Positions 1-8,442 of a stretch of DNA of 64,000 bases are shown here, piece by piece. Position numbers and translations under genes: made by a program. This stretch comes from Bradyrhizobium sp. Lineage in GTDB: Bacteria; Pseudomonadota; Alphaproteobacteria; Rhizobiales; Xanthobacteraceae. The DNA is taken from assembly GCF_016219575.1 (NCBI RefSeq), contig NZ_JACRMG010000032.1, positions 94,030 to 158,029 on the forward strand. The letters are read 5' to 3'. Each line of letters opens with the position of its first letter. The first letter of the stretch is position 1. The notes under the pieces were generated by a model. It ran no database searches. It was not told the origin of the DNA and saw only the letters and a list, made by a program, of their open reading frames with translations.

Positions 1-1
1 G

Positions 2-2269
2 CTGGACTGGAGCCGGGAGTTCGCGACCTGCGATCCCTCCTACTACAAGCATCAGCAAAAGATGTTCCTGGACTTCATGCGCGCGGGGCTGGCCGAGCGC
101 GAGAAGCGCAAGATCAACTGGGATCCCGTCGACATGACCGTGCTCGCCAACGAGCAGGTGATCGACGGTCGCGGCTGGCGTTCCGGCGCCGTCGTCGAAC
201 AGCGCGAGATGAACCAGTGGGTCTTCAAAATCACGAAGTACTCGCAGGAACTGCTGGACGCGCTCGACACCCTGGACCGCTGGCCCGACCGGGTAAGGGT
301 GATGCAGCGCAACTGGATCGGCCGCAGCGAAGGCCTCTTGATCCGCTTCGCGCTGGATGCCGCGACCTCCCCCGCCGGCGAGACCGAGCTGAAGATTTTC
401 ACGACACGCCCGGACACGCTGTTCGGCGCCAAGTTCATGGCGATCTCGGCCGACCACCCGCTGGCGCAGGCGGCGGCGGCGAAAAATCCAAAGCTTGCCG
501 AATTCATCGCCGAGGTGAAACGCATCGGCACCGCGCAGGAACTGATCGATACCGCCGAGAAGCAGGGCTTTGACACCGGCATCCGGGCGATCCATCCGTT
601 CGATCCGAGCTGGAAGCTGCCGGTCTATGTCGCGAACTTCGTGCTGATGGAATACGGCACCGGCGCGATCTTCGGCTGTCCCGCGCACGACCAGCGCGAC
701 CTCGACTTCGTCAACAAGTACAATCTCGGCAATATTCCGGTGGTCTGCCCCGAAGGCCAGGACCCCAAGACCTTTGTCATCACCGACACAGCCTTTGACG
801 GCGATGGCCGCATGATCAATTCGCGCTTCCTCGACGGCATGACCATCGACCAGGCCAAGGAAGAAGTGGCGAAGCGGCTGGAGACGGAAACGCGCGGCAG
901 TGCGCCGGTCGGCGAGCGGCAGGTGAACTTCCGCCTGCGCGACTGGGGCATTTCACGCCAGCGTTTCTGGGGCTGCCCGATCCCCGTGATCCATTGCCCG
1001 AAATGCGATGTCGTGCCGGTGCCGGACAAGGATCTGCCGGTAACGCTGCCGGAGGATGCAACCTTCGACAGACCGGGCAATGCGCTCGACCATCATCCGA
1101 CCTGGAAGCACGTCAACTGCCCCAAATGCGGCGGCAAGGCCCAGCGCGAAACCGACACCATGGACACCTTCGTGGATTCGGCCTGGTACTTTGCGCGCTT
1201 CACCGATCCCTGGAACGAGAAGGAGCCGACCACGCGCGCTGTGGTGGATCGGTTGATGCCGGTCGATCAGTATATCGGCGGCATCGAGCACGCGATCCTG
1301 CACCTGCTCTACGCGCGCTTCTTCACGCGCGCGATGAAAGCCACCGGCCACATCGCCTTCGACGAGCCCTTCGCCGGCCAGTACGCGCAGGGCATGGTCG
1401 TCCACGAAACCTACCGCAAGGCGGATGGCACTTATGTGACCCCGGCGGAGGTGAAGATCGAGACCCTCGGCAACGAGCGCCGCGCCATCATGATCTATGG
1501 CGGCGACGAGGTCACGATCGGCCCGATCGAGAAGATGTCGAAGTCGAAGAAGAACACGGTCGACCCCGACGACATCATCGCCACCTACGGCGCCGACGTC
1601 GCGCGCTGGTTCATGCTGTCGGACTCCCCGCCCGACCGCGACGTGATCTGGAGCGACGAGCGCGTGCAGGGCGCATCGCGCTATGTGCAGCGGCTGTGGC
1701 GGCTGGTGAACGAATCGGCGGTCGTCGCCAGGTCGGCACCGGCGGCGCGGCCGGCGGCGTTCGGTCCCGAAGCGCTGGCGCTGCGCAAGGCCGGTCACGG
1801 CACACTGGACAAGGTGTCGACCGGTATCGAGCGGCTGCATTTCAACGTCTGCCTCGCCCATATCCGCGAGTTCACCAATGCGCTGGCCGACGTGCTGGCC
1901 AAGGGTGGAACCGCCCCGCCCGACCTCGCCTGGTCGGTCAAGGAGGCCGCGGTCATCCTTGTTCAACTGATTTCGCCGATGATGCCGCATCTGGCCGAGG
2001 AGTGCTGGCGGGTCCTGGGCCAGTCCGGGCTGATTTCGGAGGCCGATTGGCCCAAAATCGAACGCGATTTGCTGGTTGAAGACACCATGACCCTGGTCGT
2101 CCAGGTCAACGGCAAGAAGCGCGGTGAGGTCACGGTGCCGAGCGAGGCCGAAACCAAGGAAATTGAGGGTGCCGTTTTGGCCCTTGATGCGGTAAAATTG
2201 GCCTTGGGCGGCAAACCCGTCCGGAAAGTGATCGTTGTGCCCAAGAGGATCGTCAATGTGGTCGGCTAG
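2..2269 (+). CDS. leuS: Leucyl-tRNA synthetase, 5' end outside the window
   Basis: Class I aminoacyl-tRNA synthetase that charges tRNA-Leu in the cytoplasm. The frame is open from base 2 (LDWSREFATCDPSYYKHQQK), so the gene begins upstream; about 755 residues are visible, and the missing part should hold the HIGH motif. The CP1 editing domain is recognisable (TTRPDTLFGAKF, then GTGAIFGCPAHDQRD). The KMSKS loop lies at 1534-1548, followed by the anticodon-binding and C-terminal domains. The stop overlaps the lptE start by 14 bases, so leuS-lptE-holA form one transcription unit, a common order in this bacterial group. Confidence 0.97.
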   Translation: MDWSREFATCDPSYYKHQQKMFLDFMRAGLAEREKRKINWDPVDMTVLANEQVIDGRGWRSGAVVEQREMNQWVFKITKYSQELLDALDTLDRWPDRVRVMQRNWIGRSEGLLIRFALDAATSPAGETELKIFTTRPDTLFGAKFMAISADHPLAQAAAAKNPKLAEFIAEVKRIGTAQELIDTAEKQGFDTGIRAIHPFDPSWKLPVYVANFVLMEYGTGAIFGCPAHDQRDLDFVNKYNLGNIPVVCPEGQDPKTFVITDTAFDGDGRMINSRFLDGMTIDQAKEEVAKRLETETRGSAPVGERQVNFRLRDWGISRQRFWGCPIPVIHCPKCDVVPVPDKDLPVTLPEDATFDRPGNALDHHPTWKHVNCPKCGGKAQRETDTMDTFVDSAWYFARFTDPWNEKEPTTRAVVDRLMPVDQYIGGIEHAILHLLYARFFTRAMKATGHIAFDEPFAGQYAQGMVVHETYRKADGTYVTPAEVKIETLGNERRAIMIYGGDEVTIGPIEKMSKSKKNTVDPDDIIATYGADVARWFMLSDSPPDRDVIWSDERVQGASRYVQRLWRLVNESAVVARSAPAARPAAFGPEALALRKAGHGTLDKVSTGIERLHFNVCLAHIREFTNALADVLAKGGTAPPDLAWSVKEAAVILVQLISPMMPHLAEECWRVLGQSGLISEADWPKIERDLLVEDTMTLVVQVNGKKRGEVTVPSEAETKEIEGAVLALDAVKLALGGKPVRKVIVVPKRIVNVVG

Positions 2270-2807
2270 GACCCGCATCGCCGTCAGGTTGTTGGCCGTG
2301 GCCGCCCTGGCCGGGCTCACGGCCGGCTGCTTCCAGCCGATGTATGCCGAGCGCACCGACGGCACGCCGGGCCTGCGCGAAAAGCTGATGGGCGTCGAGC
2401 TGCCCCCGGTCGACAAGCAGAACGCCTCGCGCGAGGCCCGCATCGGCGTCGAGATCCGCAACGCGCTGGCGTTCAAGCTTTACGGCCAGGCCACCGGCGT
2501 GCCGCCGACGCACAAGCTCGTGCTGCGCTTCACGACCAGCCGCTCGTCACTGATCCTCGATCCCAACACCGCGCTGCCGTCGTCCGAGAACTACGGCATC
2601 GACGCGCAGTACAATCTGATCGAGCTCGCCTCCAACAAGTCCGTCATGACCGGCTCGACCTTCTCGCGGGTGTCCTACGACATACCCGGCCAGATGCAGC
2701 GCTTCGCCCGCGCCCGCGCCTTCCGCGACGCCGAGGACCGCGCCGCGCAGGAGATCGCCGACAACATCCAGACACGCCTGGCGTCCTATTTCACCGCCGG
2801 CACCTGA
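2256..2807 (+). CDS. lptE: LPS-assembly lipoprotein LptE
   Basis: 183-residue outer-membrane lipoprotein that plugs the LptD barrel and helps place lipopolysaccharide in the outer leaflet. The ATG at 2256 is chosen because an AGAGGA ribosome site lies six bases upstream and it gives a standard lipoprotein signal: a positive start, a hydrophobic stretch and the lipobox LTAGC with the acylated Cys near residue 24. The body (FQPMYAERTDG, later RFTTSRSSLILD) reads like alphaproteobacterial LptE/RlpB. It overlaps the leuS end and is followed directly by holA, the usual neighbour of lptE. Identification rests on neighbourhood plus lipobox because LptE sequences are poorly conserved. Confidence 0.85.
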   Translation: MWSARTRIAVRLLAVAALAGLTAGCFQPMYAERTDGTPGLREKLMGVELPPVDKQNASREARIGVEIRNALAFKLYGQATGVPPTHKLVLRFTTSRSSLILDPNTALPSSENYGIDAQYNLIELASNKSVMTGSTFSRVSYDIPGQMQRFARARAFRDAEDRAAQEIADNIQTRLASYFTAGT

Positions 2808-2812
2808 CGCCG

Positions 2813-3841
2813 TTGGTCGCGCTCCGCGGAAAAGAAATCGACAGCTTCCTGGTCCGGCCCGATCCCGGCCGCCCGATCATTTTGCTCTACGGTCCCGACG
2901 CCGGCCTGGTCCGCGAGCGCGCCGACGCGCTGATGGCCTCGGCGGTCGACGATCCCAACGATCCCTTCTCGCTGGTGCGCCTCGACGGCGACGAGCTCGC
3001 CGCCGAACCCTCGCGCCTGGTCGATGAGGCCATGACGGTGCCGCTGTTCGGCGGCCGCCGCGCCATCCGCGTCCGCGCCGGCTCGCGCAATTTCGCCAGC
3101 GGCGTCGACACGCTGGCAGAGACACCGATCCGCGACTGCCGCATCGTCATCGAAGCGGGGGAACTGCGGCCGGAATCGCCGCTGCGCAAGGCCTGCGAGC
3201 GCGCCAAGAATGCGGTGGCGATCGGCTGCTATCCCGACACCGAGCGCGACCTGGCGCGGCTGATCGACGACGAGCTGAAGCCGTCGAATCTGCGCATTGC
3301 CCAGGACGCGCGTTCGACCCTGATGGGCCTGCTCGGCGGCGACCGCCAGGCGTCACGCAACGAGTTGCGCAAGCTCGCGCTCTACGCCCATGGCAAGGGA
3401 GAGGTGTCGCTCGACGACGTCATGGCCGTCGTCTCCGATGCCTCCGACCTGAAGCTCGACCCGATCGTGGACGCCGCCTTTGCCGGCAACGCTGCCGTCG
3501 TCGAAAGCGAATTTGCGAAAGCGATGGTGGCCGGCACCTATCCCGGAATCATCATTGCCGCCGCCCAGCGCCAGGCCGCATGGCTGCACAAGTCGGCGCT
3601 GTCGCTTGCCGACGGCACCCCGCTCTCGGCCGTGCTGGACGGCGGCTTCCCCCGCCTGCATTTCTCGCGCAAGGGCGCAGTCGAAACCGCGCTACGCAAT
3701 TTCAGCCCGCAACGCCTGGTCGGAATCATCGACCAGCTTGCGACTGCAGCCCTCGACATGCGCAAGCAGACCTCGCTGGCGTCCGCGATCGCGCAGCGCA
3801 CGCTGCTTGCGATTGCCGCCAACGCCAAACGGCGAGGGTGA
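2813..3841 (+). CDS. holA: DNA polymerase III delta subunit
   Basis: 342-residue clamp-loader subunit that opens the beta sliding clamp during replisome assembly. The N-terminal part has the degenerate AAA+ fold of HolA (PIILLYGPDAGLVRERADAL, then VRLDGDELAAEPSRLVDEA). Length and position after lptE fit the family. The first in-frame start is a TTG at 2813, five bases after the lptE stop; no ATG lies nearby, so a TTG start is likely but not certain. The stop abuts the end of a convergent methyltransferase gene. Confidence 0.9.
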   Translation: MVALRGKEIDSFLVRPDPGRPIILLYGPDAGLVRERADALMASAVDDPNDPFSLVRLDGDELAAEPSRLVDEAMTVPLFGGRRAIRVRAGSRNFASGVDTLAETPIRDCRIVIEAGELRPESPLRKACERAKNAVAIGCYPDTERDLARLIDDELKPSNLRIAQDARSTLMGLLGGDRQASRNELRKLALYAHGKGEVSLDDVMAVVSDASDLKLDPIVDAAFAGNAAVVESEFAKAMVAGTYPGIIIAAAQRQAAWLHKSALSLADGTPLSAVLDGGFPRLHFSRKGAVETALRNFSPQRLVGIIDQLATAALDMRKQTSLASAIAQRTLLAIAANAKRRG

Positions 3842-4489
3842 TCAACGCCCTTGCGCCTGCCAGACCACCGCATGCTGGGTCAGCACCTGCGGCCACAGGG
3901 TGGCGGCATGCCGCAGCGTGCCGAGCCCGTCGCCGGCCTTGACGATCTCGGCGGGCTGCAGCGGCCGCTCGTCGGGAAAGGCCCATACGCCGATCGTCTC
4001 GGCCGCGCCGCGCACGGTGCGATAGAGCCAGGTCGGCGTCGGCGCCGTGATGATGACGATGCCTCCGGGCTTGACGCAGGAAAAATGCCGCCGCGCCACC
4101 TCCCGCGTTCCCTCCGGCGAGAAATGCTCGATCAGGCCGACCGAATAGACGATGTCGGCCGGCTCCAGCGCCGGTACCTCCTTAAGGAGGTCCGCCCGGT
4201 GCGCCGCCGTCCTCACCGTCGGGACCTCGCGCCCCTGCTGCTCGAAGAGGGCAAGGCTCTTGGCGTTGAGATCGACGATCTCGTAGCGGGCGATCGGCAG
4301 CGCCTGTGTCAGCCCCTTGAAGAAGCAGCTGTTGCCGCCGCCGAACTCGACGACGCTGAGCGCCGGCTTTCCCGCCGTGAAACGCCGCATCATGGTCTGC
4401 AGCCAGTGCGCCGTATACCGCCGCGTCAAATGCGCGGTCGGGGCCGGGCGGTCGTAATACTGGTCCCAGTCAGTCGCGAGTGGGGTCAT
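3842..4489 (-). CDS. Class I SAM-dependent methyltransferase
   Basis: 215-residue methyltransferase of unknown substrate. Motif I is VVEFGGGNSCFF near residue 45, followed by the acidic strand end YEIVDLN and a post-motif VYSVGLIEHF, then CVKPGGIVIITAPTP, all typical of the Rossmann methyltransferase fold. The ATG at 4489 is preferred over the longer reading to 4564 because GGAAGGG sits just upstream and the extra N-terminal residues look non-native. It is the last gene of a leftward glycan-type cassette, so a sugar or glycolipid substrate is plausible but unproven. It ends exactly where holA ends on the other strand. Confidence 0.75.
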   Translation of the reverse strand: MTPLATDWDQYYDRPAPTAHLTRRYTAHWLQTMMRRFTAGKPALSVVEFGGGNSCFFKGLTQALPIARYEIVDLNAKSLALFEQQGREVPTVRTAAHRADLLKEVPALEPADIVYSVGLIEHFSPEGTREVARRHFSCVKPGGIVIITAPTPTWLYRTVRGAAETIGVWAFPDERPLQPAEIVKAGDGLGTLRHAATLWPQVLTQHAVVWQAQGR

Positions 4490-4592
4490 CGGCCCTTCCA
4501 AACACAAAGTCACGCAGGAACAGGAAATTGAACACGAAGACCGGCACCTCCGCCATTGCAGCAACAGGCCGATCGTTACCCAGAGGACGCAT
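4470..4592 (-). pseudogene. Remnant of a GtrA-type membrane protein C-terminus
   Basis: A 40-codon reading frame between the membrane protein gene and the methyltransferase, overlapping the methyltransferase start by 20 bases. Its middle, PVFVFNFLFLRDFVF, matches the last-helix pattern of GtrA-like flippases (NFxxxRxxVF). The intact fusion gene at 7238-8299 has the same pattern twice (NFILLRKFVF and NFIIQRDYVF). Only about 25 residues of GtrA-like sequence remain, so this looks like the tail of a truncated GtrA or GT2-GtrA gene. Pattern recognition on a short stretch; moderate confidence. Confidence 0.45.
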
Positions 4593-4599
4593 GTCCATC

Positions 4600-6366
4600 T
4601 TATTCATCTGGATCGAATCTCCCCGGGGAAGCATATATCAACCAATCCAGTTTCGAAGCCCTGCGAAGGCGTCCGACAGCTTCCTGTGATGCAAGAAGCT
4701 GTCGAGCGGCTTCAGTGAGTGTGGGCGCAAGTATCACAATTGCAGAGCAGCTGTTCGACAACACGGGACGAAGGTCGATCTCATCAACCTTTATCGGGCT
4801 GAACCCCACAAGTCTCTTGCCTGGCAGCTTTTCCATCGCGTGCTGGTAGAACAGGTCCGAGTTGTTGGTTCCTATCCAGCAACCGTCTTTCGCGGCAGCG
4901 ATGACCATCGTATTGATCTGGGTACCCAGTCCGATTGCTTGATTGTCTCTCAGGAATGAACGCCGGATATCATCATCGGACTTCATCAGCGGAAGCGTTG
5001 CGATCAAGACAACCAGCGCGAACGCGAGCAGGGTCACCACGGGAGGGACGGGGATCTTTCGGTCGGCGGGCAACACGAGGCGCTCAGCCAAGGTCTGGAG
5101 AATCCCACGATCACGCATCGTCTTCGCCACAACGCAGACGCCAAGCAAGGTGGAGGCAATGACAAAGGGCAGCACGTTCCTCAAGTCGTAGGACGCTGTT
5201 CGCGCCCATATCGCAAATCCGCCCGCGCAAGCGACGGACAACGGCCAGACGCTGGGGTTGAACGCTGTTGCGCCCAGGCCCCAAACCGACAGAAACAGAA
5301 AGACCGGAAAGACCGCCTTCCCGACAAACTCGGCCCCGTAAACCAGCTGACCGGCAAAGGTCGCTGGTCTTGGCGCGGGAAGGACGACTGCGTTCCTGAC
5401 CTGGACGTAGTACGCCATGAACGTGGCCACGGCCAGGCCGATGGCGAAAAGCTGCACCACGACGGAGCGATTCAAATCGGTTCGCGATGACCGGAAGCGG
5501 AGAAGAGCGGTTGAAACAAGAACGGCCAGCGAAAGCAGGCCCGCCAGCGGCTTTATCGAAGCAGCCGCACAAAGATAAATCTGCGCTGTCGTGAGGGCGA
5601 GCGAGTCGTCGCTCTGCCTTGAGGATGGGTCTAACAATCTGGGGCCGGCGATGACCATGGCGGATGCAACGAAGGACACCACGAGCCAGTCCGGAAAACT
5701 CGCCAACAATGTGCCGCCAAGCCATCCTCTGAAATGCACAACGAAGGCGCCGTATATGCCGACCATCCAGAGAGCCAGGATCGGATTCCGTTCCCCCGAC
5801 CACATCGCAGACGCAGCCGGTGGCAATATGAGAAGCAGGACGAACAGGTACGTCGGGCCGTACTGGATTGAGTCACCCAGCCAAACATAGGTCGAACCCC
5901 AGATGGCCGGCGCAAGCTGGGGGTATCCGTAGGCGAGAGCTGGTATCCGCCCGGCTGCCCATTCCCTGGCCCAGGTGTTCCACGAAGCGACGGTGTCGGA
6001 GCCGAGAAAAACCGCCGGCGTTTGTCTCCAGAAGACCCAGAAACAACCGATGAGAATGACGCCGGCAATCAAGCCGGCAGCCAGAGCTCTCAGACTGTAG
6101 ATGTGGGCAACCGCCTCGCGTGGCTTCACCACATCATACAGGATCGCCAACCCAGCCAACACCATGACACAAAGAAACGCAGCAAAGGCAGGGAGCCCGA
6201 ACAGAGCCGAGTATGTCACGATCAGGTAGGTGCAGGCCACACTGGCGACGATAATGACCGCAGGCCTCGAATTCGCCGATCCGTCGATGATTGGCATGCG
6301 AGCGAGGACAGAACCGGGAATCGCCAAGGCAAAGATCAGCGATAGCCAAAGACTCAAATACAGCAT
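4600..6366 (-). CDS. Polytopic membrane protein, GtrC/GT-C-like
   Basis: 588-residue inner-membrane protein with about ten or more hydrophobic helices and a soluble C-terminal tail of roughly 120 residues (from about QINTMVIAAAKDGCWIG). After the first helices comes a periplasmic-type loop, GSDTVASWNTWAREWAAG, which holds an acidic residue in the place where GT-C glycosyltransferases carry their catalytic Asp/Glu. It lies between two methyltransferases and next to a GT2-GtrA fusion, the composition of O-antigen-modifying gtr modules. A role as the sugar-transferring GtrC-type enzyme is inferred from topology and context; no family was recognised with certainty. Its GC is visibly lower than that of the housekeeping neighbours. 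Confidence 0.65.
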   Translation of the reverse strand: MLYLSLWLSLIFALAIPGSVLARMPIIDGSANSRPAVIIVASVACTYLIVTYSALFGLPAFAAFLCVMVLAGLAILYDVVKPREAVAHIYSLRALAAGLIAGVILIGCFWVFWRQTPAVFLGSDTVASWNTWAREWAAGRIPALAYGYPQLAPAIWGSTYVWLGDSIQYGPTYLFVLLLILPPAASAMWSGERNPILALWMVGIYGAFVVHFRGWLGGTLLASFPDWLVVSFVASAMVIAGPRLLDPSSRQSDDSLALTTAQIYLCAAASIKPLAGLLSLAVLVSTALLRFRSSRTDLNRSVVVQLFAIGLAVATFMAYYVQVRNAVVLPAPRPATFAGQLVYGAEFVGKAVFPVFLFLSVWGLGATAFNPSVWPLSVACAGGFAIWARTASYDLRNVLPFVIASTLLGVCVVAKTMRDRGILQTLAERLVLPADRKIPVPPVVTLLAFALVVLIATLPLMKSDDDIRRSFLRDNQAIGLGTQINTMVIAAAKDGCWIGTNNSDLFYQHAMEKLPGKRLVGFSPIKVDEIDLRPVLSNSCSAIVILAPTLTEAARQLLASQEAVGRLRRASKLDWLIYASPGRFDPDE

Positions 6367-6382
6367 CGCCTACCCTGCCGGA

Positions 6383-7153
6383 CTATTCGATCGACAACTT
6401 CTTCGCCTGATCGAAAGGCTTTCGCCCGTGGAATGCATAGAAGAAATTCAGGTCCATCGATGCGATACGAAACGGCCACCAGCGCTTTGCGCCATCGGGA
6501 AAATAGTACTCAAGAAGCGCCACGAGGTTGTTGACGGGATTTACGTGCTCGAGGGCCATGAAATAATCGTAAGGCAAACCCTTCTTCAGCACCGCCGGTC
6601 TCGTGCCAAAGGCCCTGCCGATCCGCCATGCCATGCCGGGATCGGTCGGAATCAGTATCGACATCAAACCGCCGGGCCGCAGCACCCTGTTCCACTCTCG
6701 CAGTACGGCATGCGGACGATACACGTGCTCCAGCACGTGGGTAGCGATCAATCGATCGACGGATTCGTCCTCAAACGGGAGGCTTTCTACCTCGCCAAGC
6801 CTGTATTGGATGTTTCGTTTCTCGTCCTGATACTTCTTCTGCGAAAGCTCGATCATGGCCGGGTTGCGATCGAGCATCCAGTAGGCCTCGAAATCGTGCT
6901 TGACGAACTGGAGATGCTCGCCGGTGCCCGAGCCCACTTCCAGAACGTTGGCGAAGCTTGGCTCCTTGATCATATCTTCCAGCAAGACATGGCCGGCGCT
7001 CATCAGCCGTCCGCCGGCGTGCTTGCCATAGTTCAGCTCGCCATAAAACGAAGCGAGCATCGCCTCCCATTCCTGCCAACTTGGATCGTCTCGCATCGGT
7101 GCTAATTCCAGACGCCGTGAGGGGTCATCAATTGGGTTGGAACGATCGGCCAA
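6383..7153 (-). CDS. Class I SAM-dependent methyltransferase (Methyltransf_11 type)
   Basis: 256-residue methyltransferase. Motif I is NVLEVGSGTGEHLQF (about residue 69), the acidic motif II is AYWMLDRNP, and the later motifs are ESLPFEDESVDRLIATHVLEHV and RVLRPGGLMSILIPTDPG; the set is typical of UbiE/Methyltransf_11 enzymes acting on small molecules or sugars. A second ATG at residue 20 is an alternative start. It ends 16 bases before the polytopic membrane gene and follows the GT2-GtrA gene in the same direction, so it is probably co-transcribed and modifies a glycan or its lipid-linked precursor. That substrate is an inference. Confidence 0.8.
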   Translation of the reverse strand: MADRSNPIDDPSRRLELAPMRDDPSWQEWEAMLASFYGELNYGKHAGGRLMSAGHVLLEDMIKEPSFANVLEVGSGTGEHLQFVKHDFEAYWMLDRNPAMIELSQKKYQDEKRNIQYRLGEVESLPFEDESVDRLIATHVLEHVYRPHAVLREWNRVLRPGGLMSILIPTDPGMAWRIGRAFGTRPAVLKKGLPYDYFMALEHVNPVNNLVALLEYYFPDGAKRWWPFRIASMDLNFFYAFHGRKPFDQAKKLSIE

Positions 7154-7237
7154 AGAATCTCTGTGCGCAATAGGAACGCCCCGAGTCCGTCAGCCGAGGC
7201 TGACGGAAGTGGCCGCTTGCAACAACGGTTTCGCGCT

Positions 7238-8299
7238 TCATTCTCCATGCCGGCGCCTGCGGTTTGCGAAGACATAATCACGCTGAATGATGAAGTTCGC
7301 GAAAAACAGCAGGCTTTCGACGAACAATTTTGCCGAGACCGCAGAAAAACCGTTGGCCGTTCGGATCGATACAAAGATCACGGACAGACAGAAAAAGGCG
7401 GCCACTACGCCCAGGTACCGTGGCAGGACCTGACGCAGGTCGAGCGCAGAATAGAAGACGAACTTCCTCAGCAGGATGAAATTGAGGGGCACCGTCAAAC
7501 ATCTCGCGAGAAATTCCGCGTACATCACGTCGGTCGAGGCCTGGAGAAGCGAAAGAAAAATGAGGTTGTCGACGATGGCCGAGACCAGCGCGACCGTCAT
7601 GAAGCGAAGCAGGACGACATAAATCCTGACGGAGTCGATTAGAGGCCGAAAATGCGACGTCTTGTTTCCGGCGGAATAGACCGTTTCGATCTTCTGCTCG
7701 ATAATCTGGATCCGCATGTGGCGAGCGATAACAAGCATCTCAAGTTCAAATTCGTAGCCGTTGCTTACTAAATGGAGGAGCTTTTCGGCAAAGGAGCCAG
7801 GCATCGCGCGAAGGCCCGTCTGAGTGTCACTGACCCGGAGTCCAACCAGGGCGTGAACGACAACTTTCGTGAACTTGTTGCCCACGAAACTTCGAAGCGG
7901 CGTTCTGTGATAGCCGAGGTCCCGGACCCCGAGAATGAGAGCTGAAGAATGGTGCGCGGCCGTTTGCGCAACTGCCTCCAGGTCCTTGACCAGATGCTGT
8001 CCGTCCGCATCGAGCGTGAGTACTGTGATGTCGCGGCCAAACTTGCTCAACGCATAGTTCATTCCTGTCTTCAGCGCCGCACCCTTTCCGAGGTTTACAG
8101 CGTGAGTAAGGACGGTCACCCGTTCGGACGAAAGCGCCGTGAAGATCGGTTTTTGGTCAACTCGCGTGCCGTCATCCACGACCACGACGTGCCAGTGTGG
8201 TCGCTGCAGCACCTGCTCGACCAGATCAACAAAGACCGGCGGAGGATTGTAGGCAGGTATGATAACGACCTGCGCTGTGGTTCCCGCCACCCCCATCAT
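7238..8299 (-). CDS. GT2 (DPM-like) glycosyltransferase fused to a GtrA domain
   Basis: 353 residues. Residues about 8-225 form a family 2 glycosyltransferase: IIPAYNPP, HVVVVDDGT, NLGKGAALKTGM and the nucleotide-sugar/metal motif TLDADGQH, as in enzymes that load a sugar onto polyprenyl phosphate. From about residue 230 there are four hydrophobic segments with two GtrA signatures, NFILLRKFVF and NFIIQRDYVF, a domain thought to flip lipid-linked sugars. The two functions are separate genes (gtrB, gtrA) in phage serotype-conversion loci and fused here. It heads a leftward cassette with the GtrC-like protein and methyltransferases. GC is lower than that of the flanking replication genes. Confidence 0.85.
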   Translation of the reverse strand: MMGVAGTTAQVVIIPAYNPPPVFVDLVEQVLQRPHWHVVVVDDGTRVDQKPIFTALSSERVTVLTHAVNLGKGAALKTGMNYALSKFGRDITVLTLDADGQHLVKDLEAVAQTAAHHSSALILGVRDLGYHRTPLRSFVGNKFTKVVVHALVGLRVSDTQTGLRAMPGSFAEKLLHLVSNGYEFELEMLVIARHMRIQIIEQKIETVYSAGNKTSHFRPLIDSVRIYVVLLRFMTVALVSAIVDNLIFLSLLQASTDVMYAEFLARCLTVPLNFILLRKFVFYSALDLRQVLPRYLGVVAAFFCLSVIFVSIRTANGFSAVSAKLFVESLLFFANFIIQRDYVFANRRRRHGE

Positions 8300-8377
8300 G
8301 TTGGTCCTGTTACCCGCCGGTCCGGAATTTGGAGGCCCCAGAGGACCGCTTATTAGCTCCCCACCCTACCGGCAACA

Positions 8378-8413
8378 AGGCCGCCCGTTTTGCGGGCACA
8401 TTTCGAGGCCTTT
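8378..8413 (-). terminator. Nested hairpin downstream of parB
   Basis: An AAGGCC/GGCCTT outer stem encloses a GCCCG/CGGGC inner stem with a short loop; on the minus strand it is followed by a modest T-rich stretch. It lies about 30 bases past the parB stop and before the glycan cassette, and probably ends the parAB transcript. Confidence 0.45.
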
Positions 8414-8442
8414 GCAGCTGCCGATCGTCCCGTCGCATCAAA

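Noticed and set aside
953..2476. 507-residue minus-strand frame opposite leuS
   Set aside because: Antisense shadow produced by high GC; leuS motifs are unambiguous on the plus strand.
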